DNA of 60,000 nt from Tubulanus polymorphus (taxonomy: Eukaryota; Nemertea; Palaeonemertea; Tubulaniformes; Tubulanidae), in NCBI RefSeq assembly GCF_964204645.1, contig NC_134025.1:18012001-18072000 (forward strand). Reading direction: 5' to 3'. Position numbers and translations under genes: made by a program. This document shows, in pieces, positions 1-12,500 of this stretch (the stretch's first letter is position 1; the number at the start of each line of letters is the position of its first letter). The notes below the pieces were generated by a model, which was given only the letters and a program-made list of their open reading frames with translations, made no database searches and had not been told where the DNA came from.

Positions 1-2640
1 AAGAGTAGTAGAATGAACAATGTAAAATGTTTTCATCGATATCATAAAAAACTGTACCTCGAAGACACAGGACCTTTGGTCCTCCAGTCCTTCCTATTGA
101 GGAGGCCGATATCGAAAATTTCTATCTGAACCCAAAATAGATAATGGCCAAAATTCAAAATTATGAGTAAGTCATATCTTTGGGACCAAAATGTTCAATC
201 TTGAGTTGAATATGAAACGGAAAATGGGCAATTGATTGATAGGATGATGAACAGGAGAAAAGGGTAACTTTTTGGCATCAATCAAACATCTTGAAATGAC
301 AATATGTTTTGGGGTTAGAAATATGCCGATGCCGTTTGCCAAACACATTACCAAGTTGCTCACGGTTCCTCAGGTTTAACACTTATGTAAATTCGAGCAA
401 CTCATTTTCAGCGTGAATGTGATTCGAACAGACAAAGTGTGTGGTTCCACCACTCACTGTTAGTGTACGTTTGTCGGTAGATGTAAAGCGTAACCATTTA
501 ATATCGTACCAAGTACAATCTACCGATGCTTCGAGGCCCATGGGCCTTGTTGAATTTCATCCACTATTCACCCGAAAGACATACGTATAGTATTTTTATA
601 GATATGAAAAAGACATGAAAAGACAAATGTATTTTGACATTTAGTGCGTATATTTGATCATCCAAAGTAACAATCAAAGTAACAAAAAATCCTTCGGTTG
701 TGAAATCTTACGTGGCCCAGTATACGGCGTGCTGGCTGTTTCTGGGTCGGTCATTTCTATAATCGTGTACTTCAGACGTGTATATTTTATCGCACGAGCA
801 TTAGTTTGCGACAGAACTCTGAAAAAAAAATGAATAAAGATACACGAACCGTACGAAAACATCGCATCATCGGGAGAGTGGCCTCAGCTCAAAACCGATA
901 TTTTAACAGACTCAGTGGATGAGCAACGATGCACAATCCTGAAATTAGAGGCAGTTCATAAAGGACGTCTACGATTACAAAACGTATTTTCACAATAATC
1001 ATAAGTACCATAAAACTCGATGGAATTTCGTTTTTCAATCATCGTGATATAAAGATAAATAGTACTTTAACATACTTTGTACTTCTTATACTGTATATTT
1101 CTTTAGTAGTATAAATAAAGAGTGGATCAGCAGGGCACCTGAGACCATTCCACGATCTAAGGTCAGTTGCCAAAAGTTAGTAAGTTTACCAGTGGATAGT
1201 TAACATTTATAATGACAATTTAAACTTCATTGCTAAAATGCTCAAATGCGGAAAATTGATAATACGATAATACGATACGAAAACTCACTGTGTACAAATT
1301 CAAAAAGATGATCTCTAGTGAGAGATCGAACGTTGTTTCGTAAATTTCTAACGATAAAACTTGGTGTGAAATTTGAAATGTGTACTTAGTGGATCTTTTT
1401 CATATTAACAGTGTATTTGGTCATGTATCACATTGTATAATGGTTAATTTAAACTAACTGGTCCCAGAGTTGTATCCATAATTCCTGTAAGAGAGGATGC
1501 AATCTTTTTGCGGCTAACAGTACAAATAGCTAGAAAAAGCAACGATAGTGCATTGGGAAACTTAAAGCAAGCGTACATTGGTTGTTTAGGTTTTTCGTTG
1601 GGAAAATTAATGTTTAATCAGTATTGAAATATCCGAGGCGAACTTTTCCAGGAATTTACAAAGTTTAGCTTTTTTTACAAGGAATTTTTTTTTGTAGTCC
1701 GATATCCGAAATTACCTCTGGCGTGGTGAGATACAATATAAAACCAACCGTAGAGTCAAATATTTTACCACAAATTTCTATAATTGATAAGAAGATTGAG
1801 TAATAGACACAGACATGCAAAGAGTATCTGAATTCCACTCCATTTCAAACTCATCATCTTTACACAAACTCCAACTTGTTGAACAGTTCAAAATTGCGTG
1901 GCTTGAATTATTACGATAACTAAAATTAGGGAGAATTGCTTGCAATACTTGCTCATCTACATTGGCTACCAATTTAACAAAGGATTGAATTTGAGTGTTT
2001 GATATTGTAAAAATACCATACTGAATTATGGATTCAGTTTCAACTTTTTGATTGAACAATTTTAATCACATATTGGGTGATTTTTACCCGCATATATGGA
2101 ATAACTGTCAATATATCATGTTCAATTTTATACAATCTGACTTTTGAGATGTCATTCAATCAATACATTCATTTGCGGTCGTCGCTTTCAATAGCCACCA
2201 CGGACTGGCTCCTTATTATCCCCTTGGCGATACCTTTCGGAGCCGTGATTAATTACGTATCTCTATTGGGAGAGGGGGTTACTGAATTTTGGTACAAAGT
2301 TGTACATGGGGGAGGGGGTCAGCAAAAAAGGTACGTACTTTGAGGGAGGGGGTATTAATCAATCTTGAAAAACGTGAGATTTTGAAGTACGTAATTTGTG
2401 AACGCTCCCTTGGCGGACGATCCCACACGTTTCTTGCTCCAACCCTAGAATGCGCAATAGTCGTCATGAACACCCGATTTGAATCTAAATTCAAAAGACT
2501 CCTAAAAACACACCTGTTGGCTAGATTACTCTAAAGCGCCTTTGAAAATTTATATGCAAGAATCAGTGAAATTGGCGCATTATCAGTTGTATTCATCATT
2601 CGAACCCACAATTCTCCTATCCTATGAATGTGGAGACCCA
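1..2640. other. Unassigned flanking DNA
   Basis: I recognise no gene in this stretch. Open frames are all below about 100 codons, overlap on both strands and give low-complexity peptides without family motifs. A G-rich stretch lies near 2268-2360. A short hairpin at 1310-1327 is listed separately. This may be intergenic host DNA or decayed repeats. Confidence 0.5.
1307..1335 (+). other. Short perfect hairpin, hammerhead-like remnant
   Basis: GATCTCT (1310-1316) and AGAGATC (1321-1327) form a perfect 7-bp stem with a 4-nt loop, followed by GAACGTTG. A near match sits at 50287-50330 inside a foldback element. The arrangement (stem then GAA-C) resembles stem II and the 3' core of hammerhead ribozymes found in Penelope-like retroelements, but the 5' core CTGANGA is not present here. 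Probably a dead repeat fragment. Confidence 0.2.
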
Positions 2641-2790
2641 TTCTCGTAAGAGAATGAATATATAAGCCGCGTTCACACGACAACTAGTTAGACCGGTCTA
2701 AATTTGGACCGGACCAGGTACGGACCCATTTAGACCGATCTAACTAGTTGTCGTGTGAACGCGGCTTATATATACATTATCTTACGAGGA
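2641..2790. repeat. Foldback/MITE-like palindrome
   Basis: The left arm (2641-2703) and right arm (2728-2790) are inverted copies. The inner 44 bp differ at one position and the outer 19 bp match with a few differences. A 24-nt spacer separates them. The element would form a very long hairpin, as in foldback MITEs. Diverged fragments with the same words (GTTCACACG, AGACCGGTC) recur at 3230-3440 and at 59914-59924, so it belongs to a dispersed family. Confidence 0.75.
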
Positions 2791-3484
2791 CCAAATTTTG
2801 GTGAGCATTCACTCGGCGTTTTGACACGCGGTGATAAAATCGCGTGTCTCCGGGCCCACAAGATGTCGCAATCTGCTAAATAATTAATTGCGCCTGGATG
2901 AAGTCTTGCTTCCAGATTCCAAGTAGGACAAAACATTCTTCATTTCTTCAATTCGATCCTCTGTCAGGTTTATACATTTTTGCGAATTCGATTTTATTCT
3001 ATCATGCTGAAACTCAAGTGTCGTTTAAACACGGTTCAAAACACGGCAGTAAAACGGATGATGATCGCGATATACGAATACGAATTACGCTCCAAACATT
3101 TTCATTGAATAGGGAGGAAAAATAGTACTTAAAAATGATTTCATAAACGGTGGTAAAAGCATTTAAAACTTAATAAACTGGACTCACACTCTACCGCAGA
3201 GGTTGCGACATCTACCGCAGAGATTCAGAATTACGATTTAGACCGGACCTGGTATCACACACGCATATTTAGACCGGTCCAAAATTTGGTCCGGGCCTGG
3301 TTCGCTCTTTTAGACCTTGCCAAATTAGACCGGTCTAGTTTGGAACGGTATTTTTACCCGTGTGAACGCTTGGTCTGGTCTAAATTGGACCGGACCAAAT
3401 TTAGACCGGTGTAAATTTCGTCGTGTGAACGCGCATATAGGCTCTGTTGCGTTCATATCATTTGTTATGAGGCTACGTGTCATC
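2791..3484. other. Intergenic, with decayed copies of the foldback family
   Basis: There is no gene. From about 3230 to 3440 the sequence repeats AGACCGG/CCGGTCT words and ends in GTGTGAACGCGC, matching the arm of the 2641-2790 palindrome. This looks like a diverged family member immediately outside the Polinton-1 end. Confidence 0.45.
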
Positions 3485-3556
3485 TTTATTTGGAAAATGG
3501 CGTTTTCAGATCAGAAAACGAGAGGACGACAAATCACTCATCACCACCAGTAATTT
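3485..3556 (+). repeat. Polinton-1 left terminal inverted repeat
   Basis: This aligns along its length with the 68-bp terminal repeat of Polinton-2; shared words include GAGAGGACGA and CACTCATCACCAC. The first 25 bp match the right tip at 59887-59911 in inverted orientation (core TGGCGTTTTCAG). The outer boundary is placed by alignment and may be off by a few bases. Confidence 0.65.
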
Positions 3557-3568
3557 TTTCCCTAATAA

Positions 3569-6500
3569 ATGGGAGACAGTAAGTACCAGACAGAAAATAT
3601 TGATGTTAGTAAAAATGAATATTAGTGTCCATATTGTAAAATATACATCGATAAATCTAACAAATCTCGGCATGAAAAAACTGCAAATCATTAAAAAAAA
3701 TGTTATAGATTTTGAAACACCAGAAAATTCAAATGATAGAAAAGAACGATTAAATGATATGTAAAAAGACAAAATAAAATGTAAGTTTGTAATGAATTTA
3801 TGGCAAAAAGGAATTATAAAAGACATCTCGAATCACAAAAACACCAACAAAATTTAAATAAAAATATTTTAGGAACAGAATATTTTGATGATAAACCTCA
3901 ACAGGTAAAAAAACCAGCTTCAAAAACTAAATCTATTTCAAATAAACCTTTCATGGAAAACGTTAGAAATTATATCGATTCACTAGAAATAAAAGATACA
4001 ATTGAAATTTTAGAAACATTACGTAGTAAAATTGGTCCTTAAGCTATTATATTTAGATTTTTTGAAGGTACAACAATAGAAGATTATAGCAAATATATTG
4101 AAATAATGGACAAAATAATGGACCTTGTAACAGATGCTGAATACCCAAAAATTACTATTTCTGGAAAAGTAAGTTTTATAAAATCAGAAGTAAAAATGGA
4201 GTATAATATTCAAACATATTCTGAAGAAATAATTTCAAAAACACAAATAAAAGAGAAATTAGAAAAAATATTTAATAAATTCAAACGTCATATTGAAGAA
4301 AGATATTTTGAGGGTTCTGGTTTAACATTGAATGCAATTATATTTTCAGATTTAAACATTTATAATACAAAAAGGAATAACGCATCAAAAAGTAATACAA
4401 TGTTTAAAAATCATTCAAAATTTTCAACAGAAAAGGATGTTAAAGCATCATCTTATATTAAATTACCATTTACAACAAAAGCAGTAATACATTTTCGAAA
4501 TGAAGATAATAAATGTGTTCTATGGTCAATTATTAGTTGTTTACACCCAACTCAGGAAAATATTTGTAGAATAACAGATTATCGGAAATATGAAACATTA
4601 TATAAAATTGATCAATATCCAGTAACTATTAAAATGATTCCTGAAATAGAAAAAGTTAATTATTCAAAAATAAATGTATTCGAATTGAAGCAATTACCAG
4701 AGACAAAAAGTGAAAATATTAAAGATTATACATTACATGCTTTATATTTAACAGAATATTATGATGATGAAAATGTTATAGATTTATTATATTACAAAAA
4801 AGATGAAAATGAACATTATATGTGGTGAAAACAAATAGATTCATTCTTTAGAACAGAAAGTGATTTAAACAGTCATAAAATTTATCTATGTAGAAAATGT
4901 TTATCTAAATTTAGAACTGAAAATGCATTACTAAAACATAAAGAATTATGTGATAATAAAGATTTTTGCATATTAGTAATGCCAACAGAAAAAGATTATA
5001 AATTGAAATTTACTCATTATAAATCTAAAAATATAGTGCCATTTGTAATTCATGGGGATTTTGAATCGTTGAATAAAGAATTTACTAATCAGGATAGAAA
5101 AGATATATATCACAAAAAGCAATTTTTAAAATCAATGGACAAAGGAAATGAATTAAATGAAGACATAATTCAAGACCCACCAATCATAAAAACAATTTAA
5201 AAAGTTCATCAAAGAGCTGCTGCTCATGCTATATTTATAAAAAAATCAAATTATCCTGAATTATATGAAAGTCAATATATTTCTTATAGAGGTGAAGATG
5301 TAGTAAATGAATTTTGTAATAATATAATTGAATTGAATTGAATTGAATGTGATTTTGCACAATTATTAAATCAAAATAAAAAAATAATTATGACTTAAGA
5401 AGATGAAGTTAATTTTCATTATGCAACTCATTGTTGTTATTGTGAAAAACGTTTTTATTCATTTGATAAAAAGTTAAAGATCATTATCATTTAAATTCAA
5501 AATATCGTGGAGCAGCTCATGAAGATTGTAATTTACAAGCTAAAAAAGTAAATTTCGTATCAATATTATTTCATAATTTATCAGGATATGATACTCATCT
5601 ATGTATAAAACAATTATCAGGAAAATTAGGCGCAATTAATCAAGAAATAGAAGAATATAATGCTATAAATGATGCAAATGTAAGAAAATATGATTTTAAG
5701 CTATTAGCTAAGACATCTGAAAATTACATTTCATTTCAATTTGCTTGTTTGAGATTTTCAGATCCTTATAGATTTTTAGCAAGTTCATTAGCTAATTTCC
5801 TATTTTAAAGCAAATGATGAATATAGATTATTGTATATCGATGCTAATAATTTATATGGTTGGGCAATGATGCAATATCAACCATATAGAAATTTTATAT
5901 TAACAGAAGTAGAAAATGATGATAAAACTAATTGGGAAAGCGCAATTATGAGTTTAGAAGATGATGCTCCAATTGGTTCTTTCTTTGTAATTGATTTAGA
6001 ATATCCTAATGATGATATAAAATTAAAATATAAAAACTTACCATATTGCCCAGAACATTAAGCCGTAGATGATAGTTATCTAAATGAATACCAGAAAAAA
6101 ATAAAACTGAACGACCATGTTTTTACAGAAAAATTGATATTAACACAAAATAATGAATGTAATAATATTGTTCATTATAGAATATTAAGATTTTATCTAA
6201 AACAAGGAATGAAATTAAAGAAAGTACATAGAGATATTGAATTTAATCAATCGAAGTGGTCCGAAAAATATATAGATTTCAATACTCAACAGAAAACAAT
6301 ATCTAAAACAGATTTTGAAAAAGATTTTTTTAAAATTAATGAATAATAGTTTTTATGGAAACATGTGAACATATTAGAAATAGAAATGATATTGAATAAG
6401 TAAATAATTCTGAACGATTGGGACATTTACAATCGAGTCCTGGACACTTAGGAAATAAAAGATTTGAAGATTATTTAACAGCAGAAAAATTAAAAAGAAC

Positions 6501-8147
6501 GTCAATGAAATCTAATAAACCTATATTCATTGGTTCAACTGTTTTAGAAATATCAAAATTATTAATGTACGATTTTTATTATAATGTTTTACAACCACTT
6601 TTTGGGGAAAAGCATATAAAAAATCTCATATTTTGATTCTGTAATAGCTGATACTCCAATATTATTAAAATACAATAATGAAATGTTAATTAAAAGAATT
6701 TCAGAAATAATTCCTAAACAAAATGAACTTTATATTTCGTATGGTGAAAAAGAATTAATATAAATTAATGAATAAATGGATGTTTGGACAAAAAATGGAT
6801 GGGAAAAATTAAAGAATATAATGAGACATAAAACAAATAGGAAAATCTATAGAGTTAGAACTAAATTACGGTTTGTAGATGTTACTGAAGATCATAGTTT
6901 AATTAAACAAAATCGTGATAAAACCAACTGATATAGAAATTGGAGATGAATTATTACATAAAAAATTCTATTCAAGAATGAATCATATGTCATTTGATGA
7001 AATAATTAATAATATCTGTAACATTAGAAGAAAAAGAATATTTTATCAAAGGATTTTTTATGGGAGATGGTTCAGCAGGTGTTTATAAATATGTTAATTG
7101 CACAAAATATTGTTTGTATTTATGTAATCAAGATTTGAAATTATAAGAAAGAATTAAGAAATACTGTGAAGAAGTTTATTCACACAAAGTTTTTAAAATC
7201 ATAGATATTATGAAATCATCAGCAGTTTATAGAATATATGTAAATAATCCTAAAGATTTAGCAATTAAATATAATGATGAATTCTATATTCACGCAATAG
7301 TAAAAAGCAATACTTCAACAAAATAAAAGGTAGTCCCAGATTATGTATTAAATGCAAAATATAATTCAAGAAAATGGTACTTCGTTGGATTCTACGCAGC
7401 AGATGGTTTAAAAAAATATACAAAAACAAAAACTTTCATTTGCTCAAAAAATAAAAGTTGCTATATCAGGATTGATTAAATATTTTATGCAATTCAGTAG
7501 GTTTTAATACGAATATTGGATTAATTAAATCTAAACCGAAAATATTTAAATTAAGGTATGTTGAAAAAGAATTAACTGAAGAAGTTAGAGATTCATTTGA
7601 AATATATAACCCAACAGATGATGTATATGATTCAACGACTGAAGATGGTACATTTAATTGTGGATTTCCATTAGTTTGCTTAAATACAGATGCTTACATA
7701 CTAAATCAAGACAAAATCAAGACAAATAACATATCAAAAGACTTAAAAACATTAAAACATCATTTTGACTTTAGCAATTATCCAAAAGATCATGAATTAT
7801 TTAGCAACGATAATACAAAAATTCCTGGATAGTTTAAAGATGAATCAGGGGGTGATGAAATGATTGAATTTGTTGGGATATGAAGTAAAATGTATAGTTA
7901 TAGAACTAAAGATCATGAAGCTAAAAAGTTAAAAGGAATAACAAAGCATGTGGTGGATGAACATATAGAATTTCAAGATTATATTAAGTGTTTATATAAA
8001 TCAATAGTAATGAAACATAAAATGAATTGTTTAAGATCAGAAGATCACGAGATGTACATTAATGAATTTGAAAAAAACTAGCTTAAATTCGATGATAAAA
8101 GATATATTTTGGATGATGGAATAAAAACATAACATAACGGTTATTAA
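3569..8147 (+). pseudogene. Protein-primed DNA polymerase B, Polinton-1 (broken)
   Basis: Remnant of the Polinton family-B polymerase that replicates the element by protein priming. Recognisable in order: N-terminal C2H2-type fingers (about 3620-3860), the region ending in WSIISCLHP (4500-4550), ExoI with DFE (near 5060), HNLSGYD ExoII (near 5575), palm motif A DANNLYGWAM (5840-5870), the motif B neighbourhood (6330-6360), motif C split by an intein (6638-7684), and the C-terminal KMYSYRTKDHEAKK block (7890-7930). At least a dozen stops and frameshifts interrupt it, and about 0.5 kb between ExoIII and motif A is deleted near 5800. Its start carries the T-run/TAATAAATG block. Non-functional. 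Identity is secure by comparison with Polinton-2. Confidence 0.9.
6638..7684 (+). pseudogene. LAGLIDADG intein inside PolB motif C, Polinton-1
   Basis: The insertion begins right after the codons for YFD and ends right before TDA, so it splits the YxDTDS metal-binding motif. Length is 1047 nt (349 codons). Seen: block A start (SV.ADTP), block B (VTEDHSL), LAGLIDADG motif 1 (GFFMGDG, near 7055), motif 2 (VGFYAADG, near 7390) and a block F-like TTEDGTFNCG followed by terminal LN and the +1 Thr. Both LAGLIDADG Asp residues are preserved here, unlike in Polinton-2. The penultimate residue is Leu, where His is usual. Stops and frameshifts make this copy inactive. Confidence 0.85.
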
Positions 8148-9471
8148 AACCGTATCAATATCATCATACTCGAAATCACTATTGGCTTCTTCATTTTCAT
8201 CTAATTGTTTTTCTATAATTTCTTTAGGTTCCGTCACTTCATTTTTCTCATTTAAATAAAATTCTATATTATTCAACATTTCATCTCGCTCTTTTTGTTT
8301 CTTTTTCTTTGTTAATTCATCAAATGGAATTATAATATCGATGTTTAAATAATTTACAATGTTATTTCAAAAGAATTCATAATTAATTGAATCTGTTATT
8401 TCATCATCCGCACAATATTTTAATATTTTTATGAATTAATAATGAATAATGTTTCTTTTGTATTTTTCAAATCTTCTTTTGTTAATTTAGGTTTTTTATA
8501 ATAATCGTTAAATAATAAATATAAATACATTTTCTTTCCTTTTGTGTCACATGTTAATGGCATAATTTTTTTTATTATATCTTTCTTAGTTATTTCACCA
8601 TTTTTATTTTCTGTCATTTTCATTTTTTCAAGCAATTGCATATATTCTGGTGTTTGATCTTCTATAGAAAATATTTTAAAGATTTCATCTAGATATTTTA
8701 GTTCTGGTTCTATAAGAAAATCTCTAGTTTTTCCATCAGCCCATAAATTTCTATGCCATCCACATTCATTACAAAATATCATAGAATCTTCCTGTTTTAG
8801 ATACTCGTAAATACATTGTGGGAATTTTTTTCTATCATATCTTGGCAATAGATGTTCATTAAGTTCTTGGTATTTACTTACGTTTACTTATGTTTTATTG
8901 TTTTATTATGTAGATTTGAATTGCTTGTTGTAATATTCAATATTAACAATAATATGTTTTTCTTACTAATTCATTATATTGTTTTTTTAAATTTTCAAGT
9001 GTTTCTTTATTATCTGGTAACGTTTTCTCATATTTTATTTTTTCCAACATATTATTTTTTCTTTCATTTAATTCTGCTTCAAATTTATAAGAAATTTTAT
9101 TTAAATGTACTTCATTTAATTGGTGTTTCTCCCAATCTTCTATATTTTCAGGACTAAATTTTATTCGACAATGCTCACAGAAATGATTCTTTGTATTATT
9201 CTTGTCATAAAATAAAAAAGGTCTTTCCCAAATAGGTTCAACTTCAACCGAATTATTAAAACTTTCGTTACTATCAACATTAACTATTAAGTCATTAAAT
9301 TTACACGTCTCTGAATGTTTTTAAAAATAATTTCTAGAGAATGTTTTATTACAATTTGGAAAGTTAAATTTTAGGGGGTTTATGATTTTCATCATGTTTT
9401 TTCATATGTCGAGCCATATTACCTTTTCTGTCAAGTTCACCACAAATTTCACATTCTATCTTCTCGTCCAT
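8148..9471 (-). pseudogene. Multi-zinc-finger / zinc-ribbon protein, Polinton-1 (broken)
   Basis: Counterpart of the 36801-38117 gene of Polinton-2, converging on PolB. The start (ATG 9471-9469) follows a T-rich TAATAAATG block. Remnants are a C2H2-type finger near 9380-9470, a long lysine-rich helical section, the zinc-ribbon half ending CNECGW (near 8775), and the conserved stretch LDEIFKIFSIED (about 8670-8710). The C-terminal acidic tail (8150-8200) abuts the PolB end. Several frameshifts and stops are present. Function unknown; a virus-like transcription factor is one guess. Confidence 0.7.
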
Positions 9472-9540
9472 TTATTAAGGAAAAATTTTATTAAAATTAA
9501 TTTTTAGTGGTTCGAGGTAATTTTTTTTGTGTAATAGATA

Positions 9541-12500
9541 ATGGTTGAATTAAAAGAATATAGAATATTTGTTGATTCTAGAAAACTGTTAAATTATAAA
9601 TCACATAATTTACTAATTAAATTAGATAAAGAATTTAAAAATTGTGTAGATTTAAAATAAGTAAATATAAGTTTATGTAATTCTTTTTATAATATATCGG
9701 ATAAAATTATTGATCATAGATTGTATATGGTTCAGGAAAAAAATAAAAGGTATCATCTATATCGAAAAGCAGGGTTATAGACGGACGCCGGGCGCCACAG
9801 GCGCCCGGAGGACGTCCGTTTGGTAAACGCGTATATGTGGATACTACGAAGTGTCTTCTTAACCGATTCTGACTAGCTGACAAAGTCAGGAAAAAATGAC
9901 GCCACTTGACGTCCGAGTTGAATCTCATGGGGGAAATCGGAAGTAGAATTACGTCACGCTAAAATCCGGCAGCGAAATAACAGATAAAATCCGGCAACTT
10001 TTGGATCAGGTGATTTCAGAATGTATTAATTTTTTGATATTTAGAACAAGATTGGGTTGTTGAATAGTTTAACAATGAACTGCGTTCATGGAACGAGTTG
10101 AAAATAGCTGAAATTCCCTTATGTAACAAAATTTAAGGAGTCATTATTACGTCAGTTTGTGTCGGTATTTAGTTGTACTGTGGGCCTCGCGGGCGTATTC
10201 TGAGTTGCCTTTCTTTTCGGAGTCATGAGAAAAATCGAGTTAGTTGATAATGCGATTTGTACCCATTCTTACCCATTCCCCTGTTGCCTCGGGTCGGATT
10301 TGGAGGGTGTTGATTGGTGGAGTTTAGTATCGTTTAGTATCAAGCACCCCGGACCGGATGCCACGTGCGAGTTGTTTATGAATGTGACGTCACCCTGTCA
10401 ATCACTTCCGGGTCATCCCTTGTCACGCTCCGGATAATCGTCGTTTTCCCTTTGTAATTAAATTAGAGTCACCTGATATTTCCCGAATAGGTAATCGTGA
10501 ATATTTTATAGTTCTGAGGTGCATGAGAACGTTTATGAAGAAATCCGGAGTGGAAATTAGCTGTGAGCGTTTTATCCGGGTTCAAAGCGCGCGCCAGTTG
10601 CCGAGACCGGCTTCTACGCGCCCTTCCCTCCCTTCCCGTTCAAAGGAAAGAATTTTTCTGCCGGTTTCTATTATTTTATCTATTAACCTCAGAAAGAAGC
10701 TTTCAGGAAATGTTTACTTGAAAGGAATCGGTGAAGAAACGAAGATTTTAGAGCCGTTTGAAAGTTCGAACCGAGCACAGTCATTCATGCGGCGCGAAAT
10801 CAACAAAAAGCGTGGCGCGACACTCCGGGGTCGGCAATCTCGCCATAAAAGGTGTGCGATTCGCCGACTCGACACAGTCTTCTCTCGACCGTTGAGGGGT
10901 TAAGTAGAAGAGTAGTTGCAGCAAGATGTAAGTGGTTGAGTTTCGTTGTGTGTTCGCCCTGCCGGGCTGTGGCGCTGTATGGGCGCGTTATTAGTTGAAG
11001 GGCCTGTAATACGTACGCGTCGTAGTTGAGTCGTCCGTACCTTTGTGTATATAGTAAAACAAGTCCCCAACACTTTTCCGAGGGGATGTGTGTCCCTAGG
11101 AAGTCGTATATTAACGTTCAACGCCCTATGATACGGGAATAAGTGGATAAATAAAAGTTATACATGCAATGTTAATGTGTCGGGACCCGAGGCGAGTTAG
11201 TCGTATCGCTCGGACGTTAGTGCGTATACCCGCGTGTAGTAGTAGGCCTAGCAGTATGTCTGGTCGTTCGTATACAGATGATGTTCAAGGTTGCGGGCCG
11301 ACAATAAAGTTTGGTTGAATTGAATTGGTGTAGAGAAGCGCTAGTGTGATGGTGTAAAGTCCCGGGTGTTGTACACGCGTATAAGTTATATTTTGTGGAG
11401 GGAGGCGACCTCGTTTAATAGTGTGTAATAAATTTATGATCCCGTGACGTTTTGTATGACGAACCTTGAGTCGCGTGCTTCGCGAAAGTTTCGGTGTGGG
11501 ATAATTAAGTCCGTGTATATATAAAAGAGTTATTTCCTTCTTTCTCACTGATACGCCCCCGCTGAGCTGATGGGAGCGACAGTAGAGTGTCAACGTAGAT
11601 AGAGCTGCGTCGCCGTAGTGGAAGAATACGTCAGAGAACAGTTATAGTCGATTAGCCCGTTATTACGTACAGTGTATTTCTAATGAAAATAAAGTGTACA
11701 TCGATTCATTTTCCTTTAAACATGTGGTCATTTAGGTAGATTTTGGTTGTTTGTGGCTTATATGTGCGAGTACCCCTGAATTGTGATTGAGCAGGTGTGT
11801 TGCGGACTCGGCAGTAGAGGATCATCGGATAAGGCCCCGAGGTCCTTCGAGGTACGATGCAGCGTTCGTCGGCTTTGTATCCTGTGGCGTTGGACATACT
11901 GTCACGCTGGCAGGAGGGATGAGTGACGAGGCTTGAGTCCCTTATAGAATAAGATAGGGCGATTCCAGGTCTGGAGTAAGCGCGCGCTGGTTACCGCGTA
12001 TCATGTTCGGGTTGAGTGGCCAATAACCCTAGGCGTGATGCTGTGTGTGGTAACTTTTCTCATCTCAAGCCGTGGGAGTTCCGGGAGCCGCACACCTGAG
12101 TGTAGTCGGGGATTTTCGCAATTCTTTAAAGCCACTTCAGTCATCGGAATGTTGAGCACTATATATTTTCCTGTGGAGGTACAACTACCCCTTCTTAACT
12201 ATACTCACCATATAGTTATGTGGACGCAGGAGGACTCTTGTAACGTCGCCTATATTGCCTAAAACATTTACCTTTACCAGATTGTTGTACAATACCGATT
12301 ATCGTTACCGGAGATGAGATACATCTCTCGGTTATTCGTATAAGAGGTGAGGATACATTCGTAAGAGGAGAGGAGACATTCGTAAAAGTAGAGGATTCGT
12401 CAGTATAACTCCAACGATCGTCCAGAAAACACGAACTATACATTACATATATACATGTATAAATTTTAGATATCACGTGTCTTTTACGAAGAACTTGTTA

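Noticed and set aside
3479-3484. GTCATC flanking Polinton-1 as a shared target or TSD
   Set aside because: It equals the inverted GATGAC duplication of Polinton-2, but no partner exists at 59912 and the boundary is uncertain by a few bases; probably chance.
10523-10903. 126-codon plus-strand frame as a gene
   Set aside because: Arg/Ser/Pro-rich translation of GC-rich DNA without a recognisable domain, codon structure or splice context.
11285-11593. 102-codon minus-strand frame as a gene
   Set aside because: Lies in the G+T-biased unassigned block; long frames on the C+A strand follow from the bias.
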